NCBI GenBank assembly: GCA_010645155.1
Contig: CM021316.1
Location: forward strand, 9,682,621 to 9,746,620
Origin: Tigriopus japonicus
Lineage: Eukaryota; Arthropoda; Copepoda; Harpacticoida; Harpacticidae
Direction: 5' to 3'
Length of the DNA stretch: 64,000 nucleotides
Numbering within the stretch: position 1 is the first letter of the stretch; every line of letters begins with the position of its first letter. This document shows, one piece after another, positions 27,308 to 38,200 of the stretch. The translations under genes and the position numbers were made by a program. Below the pieces are notes generated by a model, which had not been told where the DNA came from, did no database searches, and worked only from the letters and a program-made list of their open reading frames with translations.

Positions 27308-27386
27308 GGAAAGACCTGGGATCGAACCCATAAACCCGAGCATTGCACGTTTGGGCGTTAACCAATTGCGCTATAACCATCTCTCC
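27308..27386 (-). repeat. tRNA-like sequence, probable head of a tRNA-derived SINE
   Basis: Read on the minus strand, GGAGAGA at the 5' end pairs with TCTTTCC at the 3' end (7 bp, one G-T). An A-box (TAGCGCAATTGG) and a B-box (GGTTCGATCCC) are present. The anticodon loop GTGCAAT would give anticodon GCA (Cys). Two mismatches in the anticodon stem, a weak T-stem and a D-arm about 7 nt too long argue against a working tRNA. The conserved Pol III boxes fit a tRNA-derived SINE or a tRNA pseudogene. Confidence 0.6.
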
Positions 27387-27952
27387 TTTAAGTATTTTTT
27401 ACAAATCCCATTTTTTTACCCTTATGTACTTTTTACTATTTTATCCTTCATATATTATTTATCGAGTAAGTTGGATTTTCTTTATTAAGAATTTAATTCA
27501 ATGCGACGTATGTTAATTTTATCTTCAATATAAACGTATATGAAAAGTGGGATTACGGTACATAAAAAGACACTTTCTGTTTTTGGGAATCGTCCAAATT
27601 CAAGGATTGTGTTTCTGACCCTTGAAACCGTTACAAAAAGCTTGGATTGTTTTTTGCACTTTTCACCATTAGGTTTAATTAAAACGTCGCAAACTTATGA
27701 GCAAATGAATGTCACTTTTTTTCCGACTAACCAAAAATGAGCAAAAAGTTTTTTTTGACTAATTTGATGAATTTATCTTTTCATATTTGTTTGTCTTTTT
27801 TGGCATAAATCCAGCGGTTTAGCAAAAGTTCTTCAATTCAAAGCAATGAAAAAGATATATAAAAAGCTTGGGAAATAGTTTTTGAACCCTAGTTCTATAT
27901 ATTATTCTTTCACAAAATCCATGAACGTGAATTCCCTCGTGAAAAAACACCT
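27387..27952. other. Spacer, no gene seen
   Basis: AT-rich, with one 66-codon ORF (27540-27740) lacking motifs. Nothing supportable. Confidence 0.45.
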
Positions 27953-28052
27953 GAGGCTAGTTTTTTAAGCGCAAAGATCGATCTCAAGATCGAACTTACA
28001 GTACTAAAGTACGATCTTAAGATCGATCTTTGCGTCTTAAAAAACTAGCCTC
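27953..28052. repeat. 100-bp near-perfect palindrome
   Basis: Left arm 27953-27992 and right arm 28012-28052 are inverted copies (about 40 bp with two or three differences), separated by a loop of about 19 nt. The outer ends read GAGGCTAGTTTTTTAAG and its complement. The inner parts are rich in GATC-containing palindromes (AGATCGATCT). It could be a minimal foldback transposon. It abuts a LINE 3'-end fragment. Confidence 0.8.
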
Positions 28053-28059
28053 TGGATTG

Positions 28060-28175
28060 CAGACTTTTTAATATCACTGCAAGGAATGGGATTCCCTGTA
28101 AGTACACAAGTCAAAAATATTCTGTATAAGATCAACTTTATATCTTTGGTCTACCAAGTATTTATTGTTTGCAAA
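28060..28175 (-). mobile_element. LINE 3'-end fragment (a)
   Basis: Read on the minus strand this matches other fragments in the window: an ...AACAATAA...TTGGTAGACC block followed after about 70 bp by CAGGGAATCCCATTCCTTG. The best-preserved copy (34,690-34,935) shows that the first block encodes the tail typical of non-LTR retrotransposon ORF2 proteins. Confidence 0.5.
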
Positions 28176-29369
28176 TCCGGCAAACCTTAAAAATTATTGA
28201 TTATTTAGGTTTTACATCAGTTTGGTTTCAAGTCTCTTTTATAAACCTTAATCATTATCACAGGCAGAAAATCAAATCAAACCAAAAAGTTGATATGCTG
28301 CCCAAAAGTTGATATGCTGACCAAAGACGGCAATTTTTCGCCCGATCAGCCTTGCTTCAACAACCCGGACCCTAAAAACAAGCCAAAACATAACATGTCA
28401 AACTGAAACAAGATTTCACTTGTATCTTTATTTGGACTTTGAAGGAAATTAAAGGGATGTTTTCTTTCCTTAAATTCCCAGGCCTAGCAGTGATTATATC
28501 GATTCATCAGCTAAAACAAAATTGATCCACCAAGACTTGATCCGTTTCTTGTCATTAATGTGCAAATTTTGAATGTGTTTGACAAGAAATGATGTATATT
28601 TAATTCATGTGTAAGATGTGTTTTGGCTTTTATTTGCATTTATTTGATATCCTTTAAGTTGCACCACGCATATTTGGCATTGGGTTAGCAAAGTGAAAAA
28701 TCTTCAGTGCAGAGGTTTACATATTATAATAAAAGCTGTCATCCTTATTGTATGCATGCATCACAAGCAAAAACGTAAGTTCTACAATATTTCCAAGAAA
28801 TGAGGCCTATAGAATGTCGGCTTAAATCTTTGCCCCGCTTGTGATCAGATTAAGACATTGTTTGTCACATGATGATTCCTAATGTTATTCATTGGCAAAA
28901 TCCATACTCTTTTTCTTGACAGCATTTTTCCCTGAATTCTGAAAACATAATGCACCAGAACGATATGAAGAAAAACAGTAGCCGCTTAGCCAAAGAGTAG
29001 CCATAAAACCACCTTCTAACAACTATGTTTAAATCTAATCAAAACATCAATCGGTTCAAGCTGACATTGTGTAAACCTCATTGTTAATTCATATTGCACA
29101 TCAGAAATTAATGCATTTGTAATTATGATTATTTGTATATTTCAGCCGACAAAGTAAATGACTTGGGCTGATGAGCTCTCTCTTAACCCAGAATTTGAGG
29201 TTAGTTCTAGGGATCGTCAGTGCATGAGCCATTATCCAAAATAGCAATTCATTATATTTACCATTACCTTAGGAAAAAAAGATATTAATTTCAATTACAT
29301 TTGCAAAAAATATTTGAAAAGTAATGGCATTCTCAATAACATTACATTTGAGAAAGCGTGACTTCAAAT
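28176..29369. other. Spacer, no gene seen
   Basis: No recognisable ORF, splice chain or repeat was identified in this AT-rich stretch. Confidence 0.45.
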
Positions 29370-29819
29370 CAAGAAGGACAGAATTTCTAGAGCGGGAGGC
29401 AAAAGATGAGAATTATGATTTCCTGTAGGATTGATTCAATTGCGTTCTTCTGCAAACGAGACCTTGCTTGTATTCAGTAGACTACGTACTTCAAATATCA
29501 GCTCAATTGAATTCTGGAGTGAAAAGTTATGCCTTCTCAAACTTTGTACTGAAGAGAGCATCAAATGAATGAACTTGCCCTTTTGTGGTAAAGCAATAAC
29601 CGGAATAGGCTACTTCATTCATTCTCAGTAGGATTTGCACGGAACTTTGAGAGCGCATAACTTTTGACTCCAACATTCGATTGAGGTAAAAATTGAAATA
29701 CGTATTCTTGTGAATATAGGCAAGGTCTTATTTGGAGAAGAACGTAATTGAATTGTTTCTACTGGAAATCACGATTCCTCTCATTAGCCTCCCAATCCAG
29801 AGAAATTCAGTGGTTCTTG
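29370..29819. mobile_element. Foldback MITE, family member A (450 bp)
   Basis: The termini CAAGAAG...GGTTCTTG are inverted, and the two halves are near-complete inverted copies of each other (e.g. GAGAATTATGATTTCC near the left and GGAAATCACGATTCCTCT near the right). The middle carries TTTTGTGGTAAAGCAATAACC, the decayed version of a perfect palindrome seen in member C. It is alignable along its length with 62833-63284 and, in part, 41737-42031. Non-coding; the 70-codon ORF over its right end is incidental. Confidence 0.8.
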
Positions 29820-29977
29820 CTTGATTGTACTATATTACTGTCGATTGCAGACACATCATTTATTGTTCACTCTGAGAGCTCCTCCAAAGTTCTAGAAATT
29901 GAAGCTAGTTCGAACATTGCTATTTTCCTGTGCCCTTTACCCGGCTCATTCATTGTTTAATTTCTTTACCATTAGTT

Positions 29978-30135
29978 TTCGTCGGGAATACTGTATGTAC
30001 GAGCTGATCTTCTAAAAGCGTTGAAAGGAGGGTTAATTTTTAAAAAATAATCTTTTAAGTACTGTTTCTGACCAACTAACAAGGGTTATCCAGATCTGCC
30101 AACAATAACTCGTTGTTAGACCAAATATCAAATAA
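29978..30135 (+). mobile_element. LINE 3'-end fragment (b)
   Basis: Shares TCGTCGGGAATA at its start and the GACCAACTA...CAAGGGTT...AGATCTG.CAACAATAACTC block with 34,690-34,935. The frame is broken here. It is a decayed fragment of a non-LTR retrotransposon. Confidence 0.5.
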
Positions 30136-30413
30136 ACGTTAAATGCAAGCAGCATAAAAATCTTTTATTTACTTCCTTGTTAAGAACTCCATTACTTTAT
30201 TTTGGCAATGGAATAATAACAATTGAAATGAGTAATAAGAAATTTCAATGGAAAACACCACCTGGCCCCTCTGATTACTTGCATGACAAGCTCCCTGTTG
30301 TTTAATTTGTTCTACCCCAGAAAACTTCCAACATGAAAATGTGGGACCGCTGTCCCTGTGATGTCTGTGTTGTGTCCTTGTAAAGATAATCCTACCTATC
30401 TGGCCTTCACTAA

Positions 30414-30696
30414 AGGGCTAACAGAGAAATGTCACTCCAGTACAGTCAGTGGAGATTTGCTTTGAACACACTTCATTGATCTGGGAGGAAGGGTGTCAAG
30501 TGACTTGATTCATCATACATTGCTCTTGTTTGACCAAAGCAGTCGAATGAGCAATTTTGCCACTTACTCCCTAAAAACGCAAGTATAGGTTGGTAATCAT
30601 GTAACTTAGTGTGTTCAACATCAAATCCCATTGCACACACAATGCAGGCTTGGTTACTCACAAATATTTTTGGAGTGTCATCTCTCTGTTAGCCCT
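30414..30696. mobile_element. Inverted-repeat element, tentative
   Basis: A 27-bp block beginning GGGCTAACAGAGAAATGTCA at 30414 recurs as the reverse complement at about 30668-30696 (with TGGAGTGTCATCTCTCTGTT inward). The spacing is about 225 bp. No target duplication was identified, so the true ends may lie further out. Confidence 0.4.
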
Positions 30697-30789
30697 CTAG
30701 CCTTCACGAGAGCAGACGTCCAAGAGATCCTGTCCGGTTCTCTTTGGTGGGAGGGTCCCCTGTTCCTGAAACTCCCTACAAAAAATTGA

Positions 30790-30935
30790 CAGACCTTTTT
30801 TTTGTAAGTTGCGGATTTTTACCTCCGCTACAAGGAATGCAATTCCTTGTAAACAAATAACTCAATAATGTAATTCATATGATTAACATTTATGCAAAAT
30901 TTGATCTACCAACGAATAACAATGGGCAGACAGTT
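30790..30935 (-). mobile_element. LINE 3'-end fragment (c)
   Basis: Minus-strand copy of the same 3' tail. It has the TTATTCGTTGGTAGATC block followed by a hairpin with perfect 10-bp arms (TACAAGGAAT / ATTCCTTGTA, 3-nt loop). The other copies show a less perfect version of this hairpin. Confidence 0.5.
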
Positions 30936-33900
30936 TTTCAACGAATTATTGGTCATCATGTCATGCTGAAACAAAATACTTGCAAGTTATTGTACATGTT
31001 ATATCAATTTTGATGAACACCAGCAAGTAGCAAAACAAGTTCTATTCAGAGAAAATCTGAAAAATGTGAACCACACTCAGGTCGCAAAAATGCGGTCATA
31101 CCGCTTTAAAAAATTCTAGAATGCGAAATTTCGTAAAAGTCAACAAAATGTTTTGAAAGCCGAGAAAATGATCAAGAAGGTAAATATGGTTAAATGGTGC
31201 GAAGCTGCATTCTGTTTCAGAAAAAAAACAAACAACAAACAAACGTATAAGAAGGCGAGTTAAAATGATCGAGAAATACTTTAAGATTGGAAAAACACAA
31301 AATTTCATACGCTCCCTTAAAATTTTGTGACGAATTTACCATTCTTTTTATTTAGGGACCAACATTCGTCCGTTTCAATGGCCGTTGTGCAATTTCAGTG
31401 TGTCACAATACCGTCAAAACCCAACAAGAAAAACAGTTCAAAATTTCAAAACTCGATAATACCTGATACTAACCAATGTCCATAATTCCTGATTGTTTTC
31501 GAAAAAGTATTGTACAAGAGCTGTCTTGATCTTGTATGTCAAAAAATTCACCCAAATCAGTTGCTATAGAGTCCTTTAAGCGGAACCAGTAAAATAGAAA
31601 TAACGTGCAACCTTTGAGCACCATTAAATAAGATTTCAGTTCTTATGTGTCTAATAAACATTGAGAAGTTCAAAAATAGGTCAAATTTTTGTGTCAGAGT
31701 GGAATTTTGGGAGCTGTTTTAGTAAGGTGACCTCCCAGTCTTATGTACTGTGACCTCCCAGGCAGCTGTTCGTTAAAGGACCCCATACATATGGAGGGTG
31801 CCTGTGAGCGTGATTAAAGTTGGATCAATTGAATACAAGATTAATTAGAGTCATATTAACTCGCCTTGAAATGGAAGATGTTTCATTTTTGGCGAGAAGA
31901 AAAAAAGCCAATGGTTCCAGAACGGATTGAATAACTTCATGATTTAATAAGAGAAATGTCTTAAAATTTAACAGGACCAAGAGATATCGACCTGAACCCT
32001 GATGATGACATTGTTTGTCAAAATTAGTTGGTGCAAATGTCTTCTGACGGTCCCAAACGCCTAAATTGCATCCAGACAATTGAAAACCTCTATTGAATTT
32101 TTCCAACACGCATACAACCCGACTCAAACAATTCACATCTTGTTATAAAACCTGATTTGCTCTTTTGACGATCGTTGAACTATCATCAAAATTTGAATCC
32201 ACGGAAACCAGCCATAAAGGGGCTATTGTATATCGTCCTTTGGATGCTTCTCAAATCATGGACATTGCTTGCAATTAGTAAGGCAAAAATAAGTGATTTT
32301 GTTATGATTACCAGGAGGCAAAGATTTTTGTTTCACTCTTTATACTAAATTTTGCAACAAAAAAGAAGAAAAAGCATCAATGGTATGCATTGAAATTGCA
32401 AAAGAAAAACCCAAGACATTTTGCCAGTAAGGTTTGAATGATCTCGTGAAAAATAATACCGTCGGTGAAATGGCTTGTTTGATTGAAAAATTTTGGCACA
32501 ATGAGTTTTTCTGTATTTTACCGTGCGCTTGTGAGACAAAATTACCACAAAAACGATTTGAATTTCAACTTTAGGCATGGTAACCTGAATTTTCTTCAAC
32601 TTCTTTCTCATTCAATTAACTTTCTTTTTGCAAAGGTAATTACTTTTGCATGGGACAAAGAGTATGAATGGGCTAGTATGTAGGTGTTTATAGTTCAATT
32701 TCTAAGTCAAGCGATCAAAATGTATTACATAAGAGGAACTCATGCAAGAACAACCAAATTAACTTGCATGATTTTTCACAATCCCATCACAATGTGTCAA
32801 GACTTTAAGTACAAACTGTTTCATGGTAGATGTGTCATTGAAGGTCTTTAAAATGTAAAAAACTATAAATATTCACAAGCCACCTAGTAAGGGGAAAAAA
32901 CATTTTTTCTTGCTTTGCTTGACTTGTTGTTAAAGTATATATTTTTGGAACATTTTTTTACTATTAGCGGTTATTCACCAATATTGATGTAAGATTGAAG
33001 ACAACTTGCATAGCAATACCAAAATCCTCAAAACTTAAAACCCAAAAGTCGTTGAAAACTTCCCTAAGAGAAATAATGATTATCATGGTAATTTCACTTA
33101 TTTCGTTAGGAAGTAATCATGAGGCCCATTACGTTTTTGTGCATTTCGATGATTTTGATCCTGACAATCAACTTGGGTCAAAGCAAAGAGAGGCTTGCTC
33201 CCTTGGGCCTCCTGTGTAACCGCCCCATGATAAACACGGCAAGTTTTTGGGCAGCAATCTGCATGGAAATGGTTTTTCTTTGAGTGAGGATGGACTTGAT
33301 CACTCTGGCGAACCTCCCAATCTTAACCTGATGAATAGAGTCCGGAAAAATATTTGTTAAAAAGTGACAAAATATTCAATATATATTTTCCTCAAAAGCC
33401 CTAAATATTTGAAAAGTCGGCTTTCACTTCAAAATTATAGTCTTTGTCAATTAAATTTTTCTAACTCTAATTTTGGAAAAAAGAAGCTATTTCGTAAAAA
33501 ATATCTCCAATTTTGGCGTAACCTGCGATCCTTACACTAAGGAGAGGGAATATTTAGGGACAGTCGCCTTTTTCGAAAACTTTTTCGAAACTTTTGGTGA
33601 AGATTGGCAGTGATTGAACAACAGGTTAGCAATAATTTGATGTTAAAAAGTCAAACCTAATAAGAAGAAAGTTAATTCTTCTTGAAAGTCCTTATTTGTT
33701 GGATACAGTGCCGCTAAGTAATACTTTGCTTTGCAAGCTTTGGTAAAATATTCAACCAAGTAATTCGTTCATTTTTGTCTGGGAAGAGTTGCAATTTTTT
33801 TAGATTAAGATCCGTCAGGGTAAATTTTAAGGCACTTATGACCAAAAATGATTTTCCCACGCTTATTTATTCGCACTTTAGCTTGACTCCTCAAAATATT

Positions 33901-34689
33901 ATTGGAAACATTAGCACTCACGAAATATTCAGTACAAAACGGGAATTATGAAAGAAAAAGCCAAAATATTTCAAATTTGCCGAAAATGGCAAAATATCTA
34001 AATGTGTATTCTCGACCTGCTCGACCTTTTGCAAACTTCCTGAACTAATTGATGCCCAAATGGGTGAGACTGATTATAAATGAGTAAATCCTGGTAGGCT
34101 CAAAGACCCACATCTCTACTAACAAAGGATTGTGGAGCCACGAGGGAATTCTCTTGAGCCTACAATTTTCGAATTTACCAATACTTCCTGGGCCTAATAA
34201 TGACCACTATAGGGCCCACATGTTGCCAGCCCCTCATTAGACAAAGCAGTAGATCCAAATAAGTTGGAATGGGTTTGCCTGAGTCAAATAGACGGAAAAA
34301 ATCCATGGATGAAATTTTGGTCAATTTTGCTCCCCATCTCCATTAATGTTCCTTCTAAAATTTGGTTGCAGACATGTATCACCGGATCTATGAGGGTTAA
34401 ATCTGAGTGAAAAAATCGATACTTACCTAAGAGTGAGGCGAAATTAGTGGTGGAAGATCCTCCACAAAGAATTTCGGTTCAAGAGTAAGGTATTGACTTG
34501 GCTAAACGCTTTCACAAACAATGAAACCTCGCAGTTCAGCAAGTAGTTTATCGACCAACTTTGATTTTTCAGGGTATAAAAGAAGAAATGGGGCAAAAAC
34601 AAAATGTTACTTTTGTCTACTTGATTTTAACGTTTCAAGAGGGACCCCAGATTATGATGAAAGGACATCAACTAAAAATGAACAAGGAA
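30936..34689. other. Spacer between vitellogenin copies, no gene seen
   Basis: ORFs of 60-103 codons on both strands have no recognisable motif or exon partner. A short direct repeat (GTGACCTCCCA) occurs twice near 31,730-31,760. Overlapping frames at 32345-32683 lie opposite each other and look like chance. Confidence 0.4.
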
Positions 34690-34935
34690 CAAAACCGTAC
34701 CTTCGTCGGGAATATGTAGGAACTGATCCTCTAACATCATTTAAGGCAGGATTGGACAAATTCTTAAATACTATTCCTGACCAACCCACTATTCAAGGGT
34801 TGTACAGATCTGTCAACAATAACTCATTGGTAGATCGCATTTCATATAAATAGTAATTTTATAAACTCTATATATCATTAACTCTCTTTACAGGGAATCC
34901 CATTCCTTGTAGCGGTATTAAAAAATCCACCCCCC
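34690..34935 (+). mobile_element. LINE 3'-end fragment (d), best preserved
   Basis: Encodes, in the frame running 34521-34853, a peptide containing SFKAGLDKFLNTIPDQP and VNNNSLVDR, which matches the usual C-terminal tail of non-LTR retrotransposon reverse transcriptases (SFK..LD.FL pattern). A short non-coding tail follows, ending in CAGGGAATCCCATTCCTTG and an A-rich stretch. The upstream part of the ORF does not look like reverse transcriptase, so this is a 5'-truncated copy. Confidence 0.6.
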
Positions 34936-35209
34936 ACAAAAAAGTACCTACAACCCAAATTCAACGACCAAAATGTTCAACACGATTATCTTGTTTCTTA
35001 AATTTGAAAGAGCTTTAATAAACGGAGTTGTAAAGAAATAAACATGAATGACAGAACACGATGTCTGCAATATCGTGATGATCAAGAAGAAAAAGCAACG
35101 AGCGTCTTCTCGAGTATCGAGAGGAAAACTCATTTGGATTTGCTGATGTGGTTGAAAATGAGCTGATCAGGAAGACACTTACCCATCTAGCAACAACTTC
35201 TCGAATGTG
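34936..35209. promoter_or_regulatory. Upstream region of vitellogenin copy 2
   Basis: From about 35,110 to the TATA box, blocks such as TCGAGAGGAAAA and TTTGCTGATG are shared with the copy 1 promoter. Similarity is far lower than in the gene body. The shared blocks are candidate regulatory sites; no specific factor was recognised. Confidence 0.5.
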
Positions 35210-35217
35210 TATATAAG
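35210..35217 (+). promoter_or_regulatory. TATA box of vitellogenin copy 2
   Basis: TATATAAG, 74 bp before the ATG, exactly the spacing in copy 1 (which has TATAAAAG). The 5' UTR between TATA and ATG is nearly identical in the two copies. Confidence 0.8.
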
Positions 35218-35283
35218 GTTCAGAAACATCATTCAAAGGCAGTGCAATTGCATTCGATCATCGAATCACATTGACCTCACATC

Positions 35284-38200
35284 ATGAAGTTGGTTGCCAT
35301 CTTGTGCCTTGTTGGTGAGTTTCCATCGAAAGAATATAGATTTAGATCCCTTAAGAACACTGCCCTAATAACCCGCCTCCTTTATTCCAGGTCTGGCTGC
35401 CGCCTCCTCCAGGGGTGGTCTCGGTTCCGAGGGTTCCATCTTTGATTGGGAATCTGGCAAAACCTATGTCTTCAAGTACAATTCTCGTCAATTGACCGGC
35501 TTCCCTGGTTTGGCTACTGAGTACTCTGGTTTGGGATTGGAGTCCCAGATCTATTTGTCCGTGGAGAGCCCCACCAAGTTCTCGCTCTACGTCAAGGAAG
35601 CTCGCTACGTTCGCGTCAGCCACAAGCTTCAAAGCCAAGGAAGCGAGAAGGACACCAACTGGAGGAATTTGGAATTGCCCGAGTACACCCCTGTGCCTTC
35701 TGAATACGCCCACTACTTGGAAATCCCCACCAACTTCGAATTCGAGAGGAGAACTGGTGAATTCAAGTCTTTGGTTGTCTCTGGTGATGAGCCCGAATGG
35801 TGCATCAACTTCAAGAAGGCTCTCGTGGCCCTCATCCAGACCAAGATCCAGGATTCTCAATCTGCTGTTGAGAGCAACAAGGTGAGGTCCCGATAAGTGG
35901 GGTGTGTGCACAATCAAATACTAAGCTTTTTTTCTTCTTTTTTTGACTCCTAGATCGAATCTGGCAAGAACACCGAGACTTTCTGGAAGATCAAGGAAGA
36001 ATCCATCGATGGTGTGTGCGAAGTCATGTACCAACTCAACGAGATCCCCCCTTACATGATCAAGGACTTGCCCAAGCTGAGCGAAACTGGTCATCACCAT
36101 GAAGCTTTGGAGAAGGTCTGCAAGGGCGAGAACCAATTCTTCGAGTTGGTCAAGACCAAGGATGTCAGCTCTTGTGAGAAGAGGTCCTCATTCTCTTACT
36201 ACAAGCCTGGCTATTTCCGTTGCCCCACTGGTAACTGTGACGGCATGTGGTCCCGAAGCTCCATCACCCGCTACATTGCTTGCGGTTCCGTCAGCAACAT
36301 GAAGGTCGTGTCCATCTTCAACGAGGGTGAACTATACCAAAACTTGTTGGCCATCAACACTGAGAAGGTCCTGACTGGCACCAAGCAAACCTTGAAGCTC
36401 GTCAAGGTCGAAGACCACAGCGAGATCAAGCGTCCCAACAACCCCAAGACCCTCAAGTCCCTTTTGTACACCTACAAGGTCCAAGACCGTCTTATCTCGA
36501 ATGGTGAGGAGACTGGCGAGAGCCAACAGATGCAACAAGAGTTGACCAACCAGGAGTCCCAAAAGTGGGCTGCCGCCTACAAGACCCTTCCCCGCAACAT
36601 GTTGTTGACTGGTACCCAGGATGAGGACCGCAAGGTTCCCATTGACAAGATCAAGGAGCAAATCAAGCACTTGTTGAAGGAATTGGTGGAAAAGGATTTG
36701 GTTTCTCACAAGGATATCGCTGAAAAGCAAATCACCATGAAGGCCTTGAACATTGCCCGTGGATTCTCCCTCTTGACCAAGAAGGACATGGAAACCGTCT
36801 ACGAGCACATCAAGTCCGAAATGTCCTCCGAGTACAAGAAGCAAACTTTGAGGAACGTGTTCTTTGATACCCTGATCATGTGTGGAACTGAGAACAGCGT
36901 CTTGGTCGTGAAGAAGTACATCATGTCTGGTGAAATCCCTCCCGTTCAGGCTGCCACCATCCTGATGAGTTTGCCCCACTACCTCGTCACCCCCACCCAC
37001 AAGGTCATGGAGGAACTCTATGAGCTTGTCACCTCTTCCAAAATCAAGGAACATGCCCGCATCTACAACCATGCTATTATGAGCTACACCGTCCTCCTTG
37101 AGAAGGCCTGTGTTGCTGATAACCGCAAGACCTCGTACCCCACCTTTGTTTTCGGAGAGTTCTGCCACCCTGAGTCCGACCTTGTTGTCAACAAGTGGAT
37201 TCCCTTCCTCCAAAGGGAACTCCGCGAGTCCAGCTCCACTGAGAAGAAGAACATTGTCATCACCTCTTTGGGACTCCTGAGCCATCGCAACGTCATCCCA
37301 GTCCTTGTGCCTGTCATTGAGCGATCCACTGAGGGTGCCTCCAACTTGAACCGATTCTTGGCCATCTACTCTCTGGCCCATGCTGGCAGACGTAACCCCG
37401 AGCTGACCATTCCCATTGTGTTCTCTGTGTACAGCAACCGTGCCGAATCCACCGAGATCCGTGTTGCCGCTTTCAACACTCTGTTGAAACTCAACCCTCC
37501 CATGGCTGTTTTGCACAAGATTGCCGCCTACACTTGGTCTGAGAAGGACATGGAAGTCTTGAAGGTTGTCTACACCGCTTTCTTCTCCTTGAAGGAACAA
37601 CGCGAATTTGAGCCTTTGATGACCAGCAGCATGAGCCTTCAACGCAAGGCTGCTGTTGTCTTCCCTCTGATGAAGCCTGTTGAAGGTGTGTTCCCCTCCT
37701 CTGGAACCGTTTACTCTTCAGACTACCTCAAGGACTTGAACATTGGCTTCCAAGGCGTGTCCTCGTGGACTTCCACCAAGGACTCCATCATCCCCACTGA
37801 GGTCTACACCAAGATGGTCTACCTCATGGACCGTTACACTTTCACTCCCATTGAAATTGGAGTCAGGATGAAGGGTTTGGAGAATGTGGCTGAGGAACTT
37901 GTCAAGCTCATCACCTCTCGAAGTGCCCGTGTCAACCGTGGTGTTGAAGGCGCCTATGATCAGATCAGAGAGTCTTTGGGAGCTGAATGGAGACAAGTGA
38001 TTGAGAAGCTCCGCATCAAGGCTCGCGAGGGCACTGGTGTTGAGTCTTTGGTCTATGTCAACTTGATGGAAAATGCCCCCATTTTCATGAGCCTGGAGTC
38101 TTCTTCCTCTGAAATGATCCGCGAGAAGATTGTCAGGTTCCTCGAAAACCCCAGCCTTCTCAGAGAGAAATTGGGCGGAGAAAATGAAATCAACTACCAA

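Noticed and set aside
29748..29960. 70-codon plus-strand ORF
   Set aside because: Starts inside foldback MITE member A and has no conserved counterpart in the other copies.
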